Assembly: GCA_016710015.1 (NCBI GenBank)
Contig: JADJLR010000008.1
Span: 124,001-188,000 of the forward strand
Source: Flavobacteriales bacterium
GTDB lineage: Bacteria; Bacteroidota; Bacteroidia; Flavobacteriales_F; PHOS-HE28
Direction: 5' to 3'
DNA: 64,000 nt
Under the pieces are notes generated by a model. That model was not told the DNA's origin. It worked only from the letters and a program-made list of their open reading frames with translations, and made no database searches. Of the stretch, positions 24,252-34,300 are shown piece by piece. Position 1 is the stretch's first letter. Every line of letters begins with the position of its first letter. A program made the translations under genes and the position numbers.

Positions 24252-24470
24252 TGATCCGTACTCTGGTAGCGCCCGCTCTCCTCTTTCTGCAACGATCAGG
24301 ATGTCGTTGGCCAAGCTGCTCGCTCCGAAGCGGAACCAATGGTTGCTCAACCACTCCTCACCAAGCTCTTCCTTCACCATCATCAGGTAGTGCAAGGTCT
24401 GCTTACTGGTATGGGTGCCACCGGCGGGTTTCATGGCGATCATCTGCCCGGTCTTGAGGAAGGAGCTCAT
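24252..24470 (-). pseudogene. deoC 3'-end remnant
   Basis: About 215 bases match the 3' end of intact deoC (25686-26609) at roughly 80% by eye. The protein reads FLKTGQMIAMKPAGG, SKQTLHYLMMVKEELG, EEWLSNHWFRFGASSLANDI, then the frame slips by one and GRYQSTDHFSVD continues in another frame without the stop. The upstream two-thirds of the gene are missing. It lies downstream of the acyltransferase, which is thus bracketed by deoC sequences in the same orientation. Confidence 0.85.
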
Positions 24471-24566
24471 GTTGGGGACGGGACCGTACGCCAATAAAAG
24501 CCTTTCAGTTCGAACGATGGCAAAGAAACGTTCTGCATAGATCACCTCGTGTTCCAGCTGCGAACA

Positions 24567-25679
24567 TCACACGACCGAACGGGATCGCGACGGGAACCAG
24601 CGCTCTCGTAAGTGAAGGAAGGGTCGTTCGATGAGGATGGATGTCACGAAGCCGGCCGCAACGCTGAGCGCTACGAAGACGACGAATTCGATCTCTGATC
24701 CCTTGAACCCCAAGCGTTCTGAACCCAATTCAACGACCAGCAGGACGAAGAGGTGCCACAAGTACGTGGTGTAGGAGATCGCACCCACCCAAGCCACGGG
24801 CCGCACCCACCACTTTTGCAAGGCATGCGCTGCATTCAAGGGATCGGCAGTGACCGCCAGACCAAGGGCGATCGCACCAGCCAGATATATTCCGGTAAGT
24901 CCGAAGGTGTACATGATGAAGGAGCCGAACGGAGTCAGGATCGTTGGGAGCAGCAACAGCACGATCGCTCCGATGAGCACCCAGCGATGCTCGCGAAAGA
25001 AGCGCTGGAAGCCTTCTGGCCGATACCGATGGATGGCCGCGAGCAGCACACCGCCCAACAGCGAATCCATGCGCAGATGGGTCGCATAGAAATGGGTGCG
25101 GACCTCGAACGGTCGACCCAGCCACGTGGCCATGCGCAAACCGAGGAAGAATAGGAAGAGCACGATGCAGGTGACGATCATCGCGCGTAGATCGAAACGC
25201 ACTTTTCGCAGGATCACCAACGATGCGACGATCACCAAGGTGAAATAGAAGTGCTCTTCCACACCCAAGGACCAGGTATGCACCCAGAGACCTTCGTGGT
25301 AATTCTGGAAGAAGAAGATCTCCGCCACGTAGTTCATGATCGGGTCCGTGCGACCCGTGAGCAGCATTGCTCCGGCCGAAACGAGGATGAGCGCGTAGAA
25401 CGAGGGATAGATCTTGAATCCGCGCCGGATGAGGAAGTGCAAACCGCGGAATTCGCCGGTGCGCCTGTACTCGTCGAAGATCAAACCCGAAACGAGAAAG
25501 CCACTCAGCACGAAGAACAGGTCCACGCCCATCCATCCGAAGTCATGCAACGGACCACCTACATCGTGATGGCGAAAAAGGACAAGGAGGACGGCGATCC
25601 CGCGAAGCATGTCCACCAACTCCCAACGTCGACCCTTTGTGCCGGGCGTGGATGTTCCCGACGGCGGTGGGTTGGTCAT
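24567..25679 (-). CDS. Acyltransferase 3 family membrane protein (OafA/YrhL-like)
   Basis: A 370-residue inner-membrane acyltransferase with about ten membrane segments. The family signature is clear: RWELVDMLRGIAVLLVLFRH (R-G-I-A-x-L-x-V-x-x-x-H), GWMGVDLFFVLSGFLVSGLI, and TWSLGVEEHFYFTLVIV. Such enzymes move acyl groups to sugars or other envelope molecules; the target is unknown. Start ATG 25679 is used; the frame could open 3 bases earlier with TTG. It starts 6 bases after the deoC stop, so it is co-transcribed with deoC, though functionally unrelated. Confidence 0.88.
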   Translation of the reverse strand: MTNPPPSGTSTPGTKGRRWELVDMLRGIAVLLVLFRHHDVGGPLHDFGWMGVDLFFVLSGFLVSGLIFDEYRRTGEFRGLHFLIRRGFKIYPSFYALILVSAGAMLLTGRTDPIMNYVAEIFFFQNYHEGLWVHTWSLGVEEHFYFTLVIVASLVILRKVRFDLRAMIVTCIVLFLFFLGLRMATWLGRPFEVRTHFYATHLRMDSLLGGVLLAAIHRYRPEGFQRFFREHRWVLIGAIVLLLLPTILTPFGSFIMYTFGLTGIYLAGAIALGLAVTADPLNAAHALQKWWVRPVAWVGAISYTTYLWHLFVLLVVELGSERLGFKGSEIEFVVFVALSVAAGFVTSILIERPFLHLRERWFPSRSRSVV

Positions 25680-25685
25680 CAATGG

Positions 25686-26609
25686 TCAGTCAATGCTGAA
25701 ATGATCCGCACTCTGGTAGCGACCGTCGACTTCCTTCTGCAATTGCATGAGGATGTCGTTGGCCAAACTGCTTGCGCCAAAACGGAACCAGTGGTTGCTG
25801 AGCCATTCCGGGCCGAGTTCTTCCTTCACCATCATCAAGTAGTGCAGAGCCTGCTTGCTAGTGCGGATGCCACCAGCAGGCTTCATGGCGATCATCTCGC
25901 CGGTCTTCAGGTAGTGGTCGCGAATGGCGTGCAACATCACCAAGGTCACTTCCATGGTTGCGGCCGGGTTGATCTTACCGGTACTGGTCTTGATGAAATC
26001 GGCACCCGCTGCAATGGCGATGTCGCTGGCTAGACGCACCTTGTCGTAGGTGCCGAGTTCGCCTGTTTCGAGGATCACTTTGAGACGTGCGTCCCCGCAT
26101 GCCTCTTTGATCGCGGCGATCTCGTCGAAAACAAAGTTGTAGTCGCCACTGTGGAATTGCCCGCGACTGATGACCATGTCGATCTCGTCCGCCCCTTCGT
26201 TCACGGCGTACTTGGTATCGGCGATCTTGACGGACTTCGGTGCTTGACCACTGGGGAAAGCCGTGGATACGGATGCGACCTTCACACCGCTATTGCCCAA
26301 GGCCTTCTTCGCCACCTTCACCATGGTGGGGTAGACGCAGATCGCGGCGACCGTTGGAAGACCCGGTAAGCTGTCGTGCAAGTGTATGCCCTTGTAGCAC
26401 AATTGTTTCACTTTGCTAGGCGTATCGGCACCTTCCAAGGTGGTCAGGTCGATCATGCTCAGGGCCAGTTCCATGCCCTGCACTTTTGCTTCCTTCTTGA
26501 TGCTGCGTGCCTGGATCCGTGCCACGCGCTCCTCGATACCCACTTGGTCGACGGTGGGTGTGGTTCGTGGATCGGGCAGGTGAGACACGGTGCTGGTCTT
26601 TGTCGCCAT
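25686..26609 (-). CDS. deoC: Deoxyribose-phosphate aldolase
   Basis: A 307-residue class I aldolase that splits 2-deoxyribose-5-phosphate into acetaldehyde and glyceraldehyde-3-phosphate. The TIM-barrel motifs are present: GADEIDMVISRG, GADFIKTSTGK (Schiff-base lysine) and GEMIAMKPAGGIRTSKQALH (second active-site lysine). Length fits the long Bacteroidota form with an N-terminal extension. Start ATG 26609 has a -7 box TATCTTTG just upstream at 26614-26621. A partial 3' duplicate lies at 24252-24470. Confidence 0.95.
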   Translation of the reverse strand: MATKTSTVSHLPDPRTTPTVDQVGIEERVARIQARSIKKEAKVQGMELALSMIDLTTLEGADTPSKVKQLCYKGIHLHDSLPGLPTVAAICVYPTMVKVAKKALGNSGVKVASVSTAFPSGQAPKSVKIADTKYAVNEGADEIDMVISRGQFHSGDYNFVFDEIAAIKEACGDARLKVILETGELGTYDKVRLASDIAIAAGADFIKTSTGKINPAATMEVTLVMLHAIRDHYLKTGEMIAMKPAGGIRTSKQALHYLMMVKEELGPEWLSNHWFRFGASSLANDILMQLQKEVDGRYQSADHFSID

Positions 26610-26613
26610 GTTC

Positions 26614-26621
26614 CAAAGATA
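26614..26621 (-). promoter_or_regulatory. deoC -7 promoter box
   Basis: TATCTTTG on the minus strand, 4 bases before the deoC ATG, so the mRNA would be leaderless or nearly so. A possible -33 TTTTG lies about 22 bases upstream, inside the terminator hairpin. Confidence 0.6.
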
Positions 26622-26645
26622 CCCGGACTTACCAAGGCACATGCA

Positions 26646-26679
26646 AAAGCCCCGTGTCGTCGATGCGACACGGGGCTTT
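26646..26679. terminator. Intrinsic terminator after tonB
   Basis: A perfect 14-bp stem (AAAGCCCCGTGTCG with CGACACGGGGCTTT) around a 6-base loop, ending in T-runs on the minus strand. It lies 17 bases after the tonB stop and directly in front of the deoC promoter. Confidence 0.88.
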
Positions 26680-26695
26680 CAACGCTTCCTGATCC

Positions 26696-27358
26696 CTAGC
26701 GGAGGGTGAAGCGGATCGGCAGGTTGTACTGCACGGTGACCGCCTTGCCACGCTGCTTACCGGGCTTCCAAGTCGGCATGGCGCGTACTACACGCATCGC
26801 TTCCTCATCGCATCCGCCACCTATGCCGCGGAGCACTTTGGCATCGCTGATCTTGCCATCCTTACCCACTACGAATGTGACGTAGACCACGCCTGAGATC
26901 CCGGCATCCTGTGCCATTTGCGGATACTTGATGGACTTACCGAGGTACTTGAAGAGTTCGGCTTCGCCACCTGGGAACGCCGGCATGTCCTCTACGATGG
27001 TGAAGATCTGCTCCTCCTCGATGACCTCTTCGCGTTGTTGCACCTCCACTTTGGTGTCCTCCTTCACTTCCTCGTCGATCACCACCTTGTCCTCCACCTT
27101 GACCTCATCCTCCACGATCTCCAACACGGTGGTCGGTGCAGGTGGTGGTGGCGGTGGTGGCGGCGGTGTCGCGCTCGGCGGGATCACCTCTTCTTCCAAG
27201 AAATCCAACTGCAACGCACCCATGTCCTCGATCTTGTCTTCGAACGCGGTCCACTCGAACGCAACGAGCGTTACGGCCAATGCGGTAAGTACGCCAACAA
27301 GCATGAAACTGCTTTTGCGCTTCTCGAGATCGGCTTCCGGTGATTTCTTGGCTTCCAT
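26696..27358 (-). CDS. tonB: TonB-family energy transducer
   Basis: A 220-residue protein: short cytoplasmic N-terminus (EAKKSPEADLEKRKSS), one membrane helix (~19-35), a Pro-rich linker (a run of nine prolines at ~67-75) with acidic Val/Glu/Lys repeats, and a C-terminal TonB domain beginning at AFPGGEAELFKYLGKSIKYP and including GVVYVTFVVGKDGKISDAKV and WKPGKQRGKAVTV. It couples the proton motive force (through ExbB/ExbD, not in the window) to outer-membrane transporters. ATG 27358 is used since the upstream reading is not protein-like. A strong terminator follows. Confidence 0.92.
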   Translation of the reverse strand: MEAKKSPEADLEKRKSSFMLVGVLTALAVTLVAFEWTAFEDKIEDMGALQLDFLEEEVIPPSATPPPPPPPPPAPTTVLEIVEDEVKVEDKVVIDEEVKEDTKVEVQQREEVIEEEQIFTIVEDMPAFPGGEAELFKYLGKSIKYPQMAQDAGISGVVYVTFVVGKDGKISDAKVLRGIGGGCDEEAMRVVRAMPTWKPGKQRGKAVTVQYNLPIRFTLR

Positions 27359-27406
27359 GATGGATCGTTTTCTTTCTGTACACCTCTCAGGTGTCAAGGT
27401 TCAAAA

Positions 27407-27802
27407 CTACGCAACCTCCCGATGTATTGTGTGCCGTTGCCTGTTCCAGCGCCGCCGGGTCCAGATCAGTCCCAGAACAGCGCCTACCGTGTTGGCCGTC
27501 AAGTCCACCCAATCCCCTTGCCGCCCAAGGTCCGGGATCTCCTGTAGTACCTCCATGAGTCCTCCGTACGCAACGGATCCGAGACAGGCGGTCCAAAGGA
27601 TCCGGCTTTCGGTCCAAGCTGCTCGTTCGCGCAGCCCGAATGCCAACAGCACGGCAAATACGCCGAAGATCAGGGCGTGAATGGCTTTGTCCACACTGAG
27701 CAGATCGGCCCACTCCCATTCCGGCAAGGCCTTCCCGGGGGTCAAACAGAGAAATGCGATCAGCAACGCCCACGCGAGCGCTGCCAGCCGATAGTGGTGC
27801 AT
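27407..27802 (-). CDS. VanZ-family membrane protein
   Basis: A 131-residue protein with four membrane segments; it carries the VanZ-like opening WALLIAFLCLTPGKALP, DKAIHALIFGVFAVLLAFGL and the GGLMEVLQEIPDLGRQGDWVD loop with the conserved E-x-x-Q and D-x-x-D-x-x-A-N elements. In Bacteroidota it regularly follows gcvH in the ruvA-sprA-gcvH-vanZ order, as here (3 bases from gcvH). Function outside teicoplanin resistance is unknown. Confidence 0.85.
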   Translation of the reverse strand: MHHYRLAALAWALLIAFLCLTPGKALPEWEWADLLSVDKAIHALIFGVFAVLLAFGLRERAAWTESRILWTACLGSVAYGGLMEVLQEIPDLGRQGDWVDLTANTVGAVLGLIWTRRRWNRQRHTIHREVA

Positions 27803-27805
27803 CCC

Positions 27806-28183
27806 TTAGCCCAACAGGGCTTTGTACTGATCGGCGGTGAGCAAGCCCTCCACCTGTGCGGGATCACTTACCTCCACCTTCACCATCCAGCCTTTTCCGT
27901 ACGGATCGGAATTCACGGCCGCTGGGTCATCCGCCAAAGCAGGGTTCAGGCTGATGACCTTTCCACTGAGGGGCATGAAGAGATCGCTCACCGTTTTCAC
28001 GGCTTCTACCGTTCCGAACACGGCTTCGCTGGCCAACTCTTGCCCTTCGGTACCAATGTCGATGAAGACGATATCGCCCAATTCGCCCTGTGCGAAATCA
28101 GTGATGCCGATGGTGGCTTCGTTGCCTTCGATCCGGATCCATTCGTGGTCCTTGGTGTAACGCAATTCTGCGGGGATGTTCAT
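27806..28183 (-). CDS. gcvH: Glycine cleavage system H protein
   Basis: A 125-residue lipoyl carrier. It starts MNIPAELRYTKDHEWI and has the lipoylation site in VFGTVEAVKTVSDL (Lys63), then the PLSGKVISLNP and YGKGWMVKVEV strands. It shuttles the methylamine intermediate between the P, T and L proteins; the other components are not in the window. ATG 28183 is used because the longer upstream reading is low complexity. Confidence 0.95.
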   Translation of the reverse strand: MNIPAELRYTKDHEWIRIEGNEATIGITDFAQGELGDIVFIDIGTEGQELASEAVFGTVEAVKTVSDLFMPLSGKVISLNPALADDPAAVNSDPYGKGWMVKVEVSDPAQVEGLLTADQYKALLG

Positions 28184-28378
28184 TTGTGGAGGTGTGAGGT
28201 GATGATGTGCAGGGCGGAGAGGTTCAAGAGTGCAAGTTGGAGCGGCGCAAGGTGCAAGTTGGAGTTGCGCAGGTGGGGAGGTGCGGGGTGCTTTGAATTG
28301 ACGCAAGCCAATTGCGAGGCTGCTGGATCAGTTGCGAAAATAGCGTTGTGGTCGGAAGTGGTTCGATCGTCCAAGGGG
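28184..28378. other. gcvH-sprA spacer with short direct repeats
   Basis: About 195 bases without a gene. TGCAAGTTGGAG occurs twice, at 28231-28242 and 28253-28264, in a purine-rich run. No clear promoter or terminator is visible. Confidence 0.5.
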
Positions 28379-31300
28379 TTACTGGGCCAAGGTGAATCGC
28401 AGGCTGATGCCTGCATTGGTGTTGGCAGAAGGGAATGAGGTGGAAATGACCGGGGTATTGACCACGCGCTCGTAGAACGCACGTACGTTGAGACGGTCGT
28501 TGATCACATAATCCGCAGAGGTCTTGATGGAGATGATGTTCTGCCCCGCCGTTGGTTGGTTCAATCGCTCTTGGATCTTCCGGATCACGGTCGCATTCTC
28601 ACGTAAGCTCAGGTCCACGCGCAGGTTCAAGTCGCTCTTCGGTGTACTGCCGCCCACTGCGAAGGGGAATTTCACATCCTTGAAACGGTATCCCGTACCG
28701 ATCACGAATTCCTTACCCCGCACTTCGGTGACCTGGTTGTTCGTGAGGCTCAAACTCAAACTGCGGTCGCGGTTGTATTCGAATTTGGCCAAGAGACTGT
28801 TCTTCAAGGTCGCATCGAAGCCGATGAATGGGCGCATCACTTCCTGAACGGTGATCACTGCGATCTGTTTCTCAGGGATGAAGTTCCCCGCCTGATCCAT
28901 GACATTGCCACCCTCCACGTACAGCAAGTTCGTCTGGTAGCTCCCCACGTTGAATGTGGATCGGTAACTGTTCTTCATGGTGAGCGTGCGGAACATCTTC
29001 GCCACCACCGGCAGCTTGGTCAGACCATCGTAGGTGATGTCCCAGTTGGGTGCGGGGATCAACGTCAATGGGTTCAACTTCACATTTTCCGCGCTCTTGC
29101 CCGTATACGCCGCGAGGAAGGAGGCCACGACCACCTCCTGGTTGGTGGGTCCGAATCCGGTGTAATACCCGGTCTCGGCATCCAGTGTGGCATCCGTGCC
29201 CTCGGCCAAACGGGCGCTCACGGTCGGTCGGTTCGCCAAGAGTTGCTCGAACACCGAATTCACGAAATCCTCATTGTCATTCGCGAAGGTGGTACGCCAG
29301 TTCAGCATGCTTACACTGAACGAGCCTTGGTCCCTTGGACTATCGTTCACGTACCGATCCTCATCCCGGTTGTACCGGAAGAAGGAGGTGGCATTGTCCG
29401 CCTTGGTCCGGTTGGCCATCAATTCGATCCGCATCCCGCGGAAGGGTTCCAAACTCACCCGGGCATTGATGGTCTCGTTCCGTGTTTGCGTGTATGGATT
29501 GAAGATGGAAGGTGTTTGAACGAGCCATCCGTTACGTGCTGCCATGGTGGCGAAGTCGCGCACTTCCTCCCCCGCCAAGTTGTGGTTCTGCTGGCCGGTA
29601 ATGAACCCGAAGCCCGGTGCACCGAAATTGTCCATACCAACGGCATTGGTGCGCGGCGCATAGCCCGGCAACAGTATACCCGAGGTCTGGCTGTAGGTGA
29701 AGGTTCCCGTACGCAAGGTCATGACCACCCGTGCGAATCCTTCAAGGATGTTGATGGGTTGGCCCTTGGTCGACTTGGCAGTGGTATCGGTCTTGGCCGG
29801 TTTCGCCCTGCTGGACGTGGCGCGTTGCGACCTGCCCTTGCTCTTGTCGTTGATCTTCTTGAGGTACTTCGATTTGTTGTAGAGCGAAACGAAGTTCAAT
29901 TGGCCATTCACCGAGAGGTTCTGCGAGTTCTGCACCACCGCACCCAAGGTGTCCTGGGTCAAAGGGGCGCGGTCCCATTGGTAGCCTGCGGTGTAGCCCG
30001 TGTTCACGGTCACCCAATCCGTGATCGGCAATTTGTCCAAGGGCAAGGTGTAGGTGAGCCCGATGGTATGGTCGTACCGCGTGACCTCACCGAAGCTCTT
30101 GATGCTGCTCATCACACTGTCCTTCCACAGGGAATAATCGTCGCGGTCCTTCGCGTTCACACGACCCGGTGTTTCACCGATGAAGGCCAAGTTGTTGGCG
30201 TTGAAATCGAGTTTCAACGTTTTTGTAAGGTCGTAACGGAAGCCGTATTGGCTGTTCCAATTGAAGTTCTTGTTGTAGGTAGGGCGTGGAGGCAGTGTTT
30301 CAATGTCCGGATTGGGGCGCACGAGGCGTTCCAGATACATGCGGTCGATGGACGTGCGCATGCTGATCTGTTTGAAACCCATGTTCACGTTGAAATCCTT
30401 GAACAGCTTCAACCACTTGCTCTTGCTCACGAAACCGATGCCCGCGAAGGGCTCGATCGGTCGGGGCTTGGGACTGTGTACATAGGCAATGGCCCCGCGA
30501 TAGGTGCGCGTGTTCTCGTAGGCCGTGTTCACATCGAAGTATTCCTGGTCGCTATAGGCATAGTTGAAGCTCAAGTTCTCCACATCGAAGAATTGCTCCT
30601 TGCTTCCCGGTTCTCGTTCCTTGCGCACGTTGGTCAAGTTGATGCTCCTTCTTCGGGTATAGGTGCGCGATCGTTTCAAGCGCTCCTTGCGCTCCTCACG
30701 CGTAAGCGTACGGGTAGCATCCTCGAAGGTGATGTCCGGGTTGAGCGGGTCGAACTGTGGATTGCTGATCTGCTCTGAATAGCCTAGGTACAAGGGCACC
30801 TTCACCTTTGCTGCTTCGGGCAGGAATTTGCCCATCTCCAGGTTCGCACTCACATCCACGCCGTATCGGGTATCGCGTTGCCGTTCACTCACCCGCTTAT
30901 CGATGGACCCCCAGTACGGTGTGCTGTAATTCCCGGCTACACTCACGTTCCCGAGGTCGGCCAGTTGGGCGTTCACGCGACCCAAGGCCGCCCAGCCGCC
31001 GCTCTGGTCGAAATCGGTCAACCGCAATTCGTTCACCCAGACCTCCAAGCATTTCGAAAGTCCATCGTCGATGGCCCACGGGTTGGCCTCCTCGCCTTCA
31101 CGCTTCGGGTTGCGGATACCGATCATGATCGTGCGCATCTGGCTCAGGTTCGGATTCCCCTTCACAAAGACCCGCCGATCGCCATCCGTTCCTGCAAAGC
31201 GCTGGTTGCGCGCTGTACCCGATCCATCGCGCTGCAACTTCAGGTCGTTCAGCTTTGCGAATTCGATGATCACGTTGTTCGCCTCAGGCCATACGTTGTA

Positions 31301-34300
31301 CGGGTCGCGACTGTAGAAGGTCGAAGGCGTGACCGGCACTTCGTACTCGTAGTAGTTCTGGTCGAAGTCATTCCCCAAACGGATGAAGACCGAGGCATCG
31401 CCATACTCGAGCGCGTCATTCGGGTCGCTGCCCTCGGCGTGGATGTACATGCGCAACTTCTTGTAGCTGCGGATGTCGAATTGCACGTTCCGGAAACCGG
31501 CCCGCGCATCCCCATCGCGCAGGTTGCACACCTTGTATTGGAGCGATTGTTCGTTCAAATTCCGGAGGTTCGCACTGGCGACATCCACCTCCTTGTTGAT
31601 GCCCGGTGGCAACACGTAATTGATGGGGGTGCGGTTCCCGTTCTCTTCGATGTTCACCGCCGCGATCTGAAAGGTGGTGGGGTCCGGGTCTCCGCCGAAA
31701 CCTTCACCGGGGGTTTCGAGGCTCAGCAAGTATTTGCGCCATTCTCCCCGAATGAACTCCAAGCGCGCAAAGCGCAAGGTCGCTTCCTGCTGCCAGTTGT
31801 GCAAGTACAACCGGAAGAACCGGATGCTGCGGAAATCCTGGATCCCATTCACCTGCGCCGTGGGCTGGCGTACCGGGATCTTGAACTGGTACCAATACAC
31901 TTGTTTGGGGCCTTCCGGGGTGTTGGCACTGGCGAGAATGCGGTCCGTTATGAAGCCTTGCCCCACCACCATGTCCTGCGGTCGCAAGCTCACCTTGTAA
32001 TGGAAATAACTCTCGCTCTCCCCCAAGTTCTGGTCCTGGTTGATGTCCTCCGTGGTAGGCAAGGTGGTCTGCTGTGTGGGATAATTCTCCGGCGAATCCT
32101 CATCGGTCACCGAGTTCCCTTCCGGTGAATTGAACCGCTTGTAGCGTTGTAGGATATCCGCTCCGGCATTGTCGTACGCATCGCCGCGGAAGAATCGGTA
32201 GTCATCGTTGGAGGGGTCGTTCTGCCAGATGCTACGTGCACCGGGGTTCAAGGCATCGAGGTAATCCGAGAAGAAATCCGCTTCGTTGCGCCCTGGGATG
32301 TTCTTATCAGGGCTACCCAATCCATCCAAGCCCACATCCTGGAACCGGTTGCTGTTGGTTTCCGTGATCGCGAAAGCATTCACCACACTTTGCGTGGAAG
32401 GCACGATCCCCCATGTGGTCTCGTCGGTTTGCGCGGACAGGTCTGTATCGCTGTTGGGCAGTCCGTTCTCGAAGGATTTCCGGCCATCGCGCAATACATC
32501 CTCACTGATGTTCCCCAGATCGATGTACAGATCGCCACCCGTGCTATTCACGGAGTTGGAGTTGGTGGCGGGCTCCCCCACACTGTTGCTTGCATTGAAG
32601 AACGGATCCATGATCCAGAACTGGACCGTCTCGATGTTGCTGGCCTCGAAATCCGTGGTGGTGATGCGCCGGGTGATCCCTGCCCAATTGTTCTCCGGGT
32701 TCGCGAGGTTGCCTTGGTCCGTGAGGTTGGGGTTGTAGTTGTACGGACCGCGTTCTGCCGGATAGTAGGATAGATCCAATACCGGAATGTTGGTGGGCGT
32801 ACCAGCGGCCAATTGGCGGTTGGGGAATACCTCTTGCTCCAATACCTCGCGCTGGCGGTTGTCACTGCGGATCTCCGTACTGTTGCTGATGTTGGCCGGT
32901 GTCAACGTGTTGTTCCGGAAGAAGAGCGGATCGATGACGTACCACGATAGCTGGGCCCGGCGGTACCCCGCGCCCAAGCTGCTCACCAGATCCCCTTCCG
33001 GGAACAGGCTGGGCAAGCCCTGCGGAACGGCGGAGTGGAACCAAAGGCTTTGGGTGCGTAGGTCGATCACGCTTACGCTGCCTTCGAAGTCGTCGATGTA
33101 ACTGGTACCTACGTCGCCAATGGCGCGGCTGTGTCCGGGAATGAGGTAGGCTCCTTCCACACTCGCACTTAAATTGCTCTCCTGCTTGGTGGCGTAGAAC
33201 GGCAATTTGTCCACCATGTCCGTAAGCCATTGCGACTTGGTCTGCCAGTTCGCGTCGAGGCCCACCACGGTGTTCCTGATGGGTTCATCCCCCACGTTCA
33301 CCTTCTGCGTCAGCGGGCGCTCGTAGAGGTTCATGATGGTACCACCGAGCACCAGATCCTTGTTCACCTTGTAGTCGAAACGCGCACCGGCCAAGGTCTT
33401 GGTCTGGATGCTGAACAGGGAGTTGCTTTCCAGCGAGACGTTCACCGGTGTGCCGCTTTCCAGGATCCCCTGATTCAAGATCCGCACACGGCCCAAGTTG
33501 TAATCCACCGTGTAATCCTGGTTCTCCACAAGGCGCACACCACCGGCCGTTACACTCACCGAACCCTGCGGGATATTCACGGAGTTCAACGAGATCACAT
33601 CGCTACTTGCCGAGCGGTAACTGCCCTTCATTTTGAACCGGTTCAACTCCGGGATGTTCTGCGCTGCGGTCTTGGTACTATCGTACAAAGGCTGGAAGAC
33701 GATGGTCCGCTTGATCTCATCCGGCACACCAACGAGCCGACTGTCCAGGTAACTGCCGAAGGGTTCCACGGTGGTGAAATAGATCCGCCCGGATTGGGAT
33801 TGGATGGTTCCTCCGTTGGTGGCAGCTCCATCGATGAAATCGAACCAACCATCCGGATTCGGCGCGTTGTTCGGATCCAAGCGGTCCATGCCCAAGGACT
33901 GGATCAACGGGATCTGGTCCAACGGTGCGCGGGGGATGTAGTTCACGTCCACCCCGGTCACCGGGTTGTTGTACACCAGGTCCAACCGGAAGTTCTCCCG
34001 ATTCACTTGGAAGGCCCCCAAGGAATACACGTTCTTCATCATCAGGTCCCACAGCGGAATGCGTGGATTGGTGATGGTGGCCTTCAACAAACGCAACACC
34101 AAGGCCTCGGTACCCTGGGGTCCTACGTTGGTGCCCGGATCCACCGGCTGGGTGCCCGGATCGGTGGTCGGGTCGAACAAGCCGTCCTGAGCGAATTGAC
34201 CCACTTGATAGGTCTGTCCATCCAAGGTGTACTGGTAGGCAACGGCCAACACCTCGTCGTTGTTCAGCGATTGGTTCAACGAGATGAAGCCCAACCGTTG

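Noticed and set aside
28231..28264. Two close 12-bp direct repeats as the start of a CRISPR-like array
   Set aside because: Only two copies with a 10-base gap; far below CRISPR repeat and spacer sizes.
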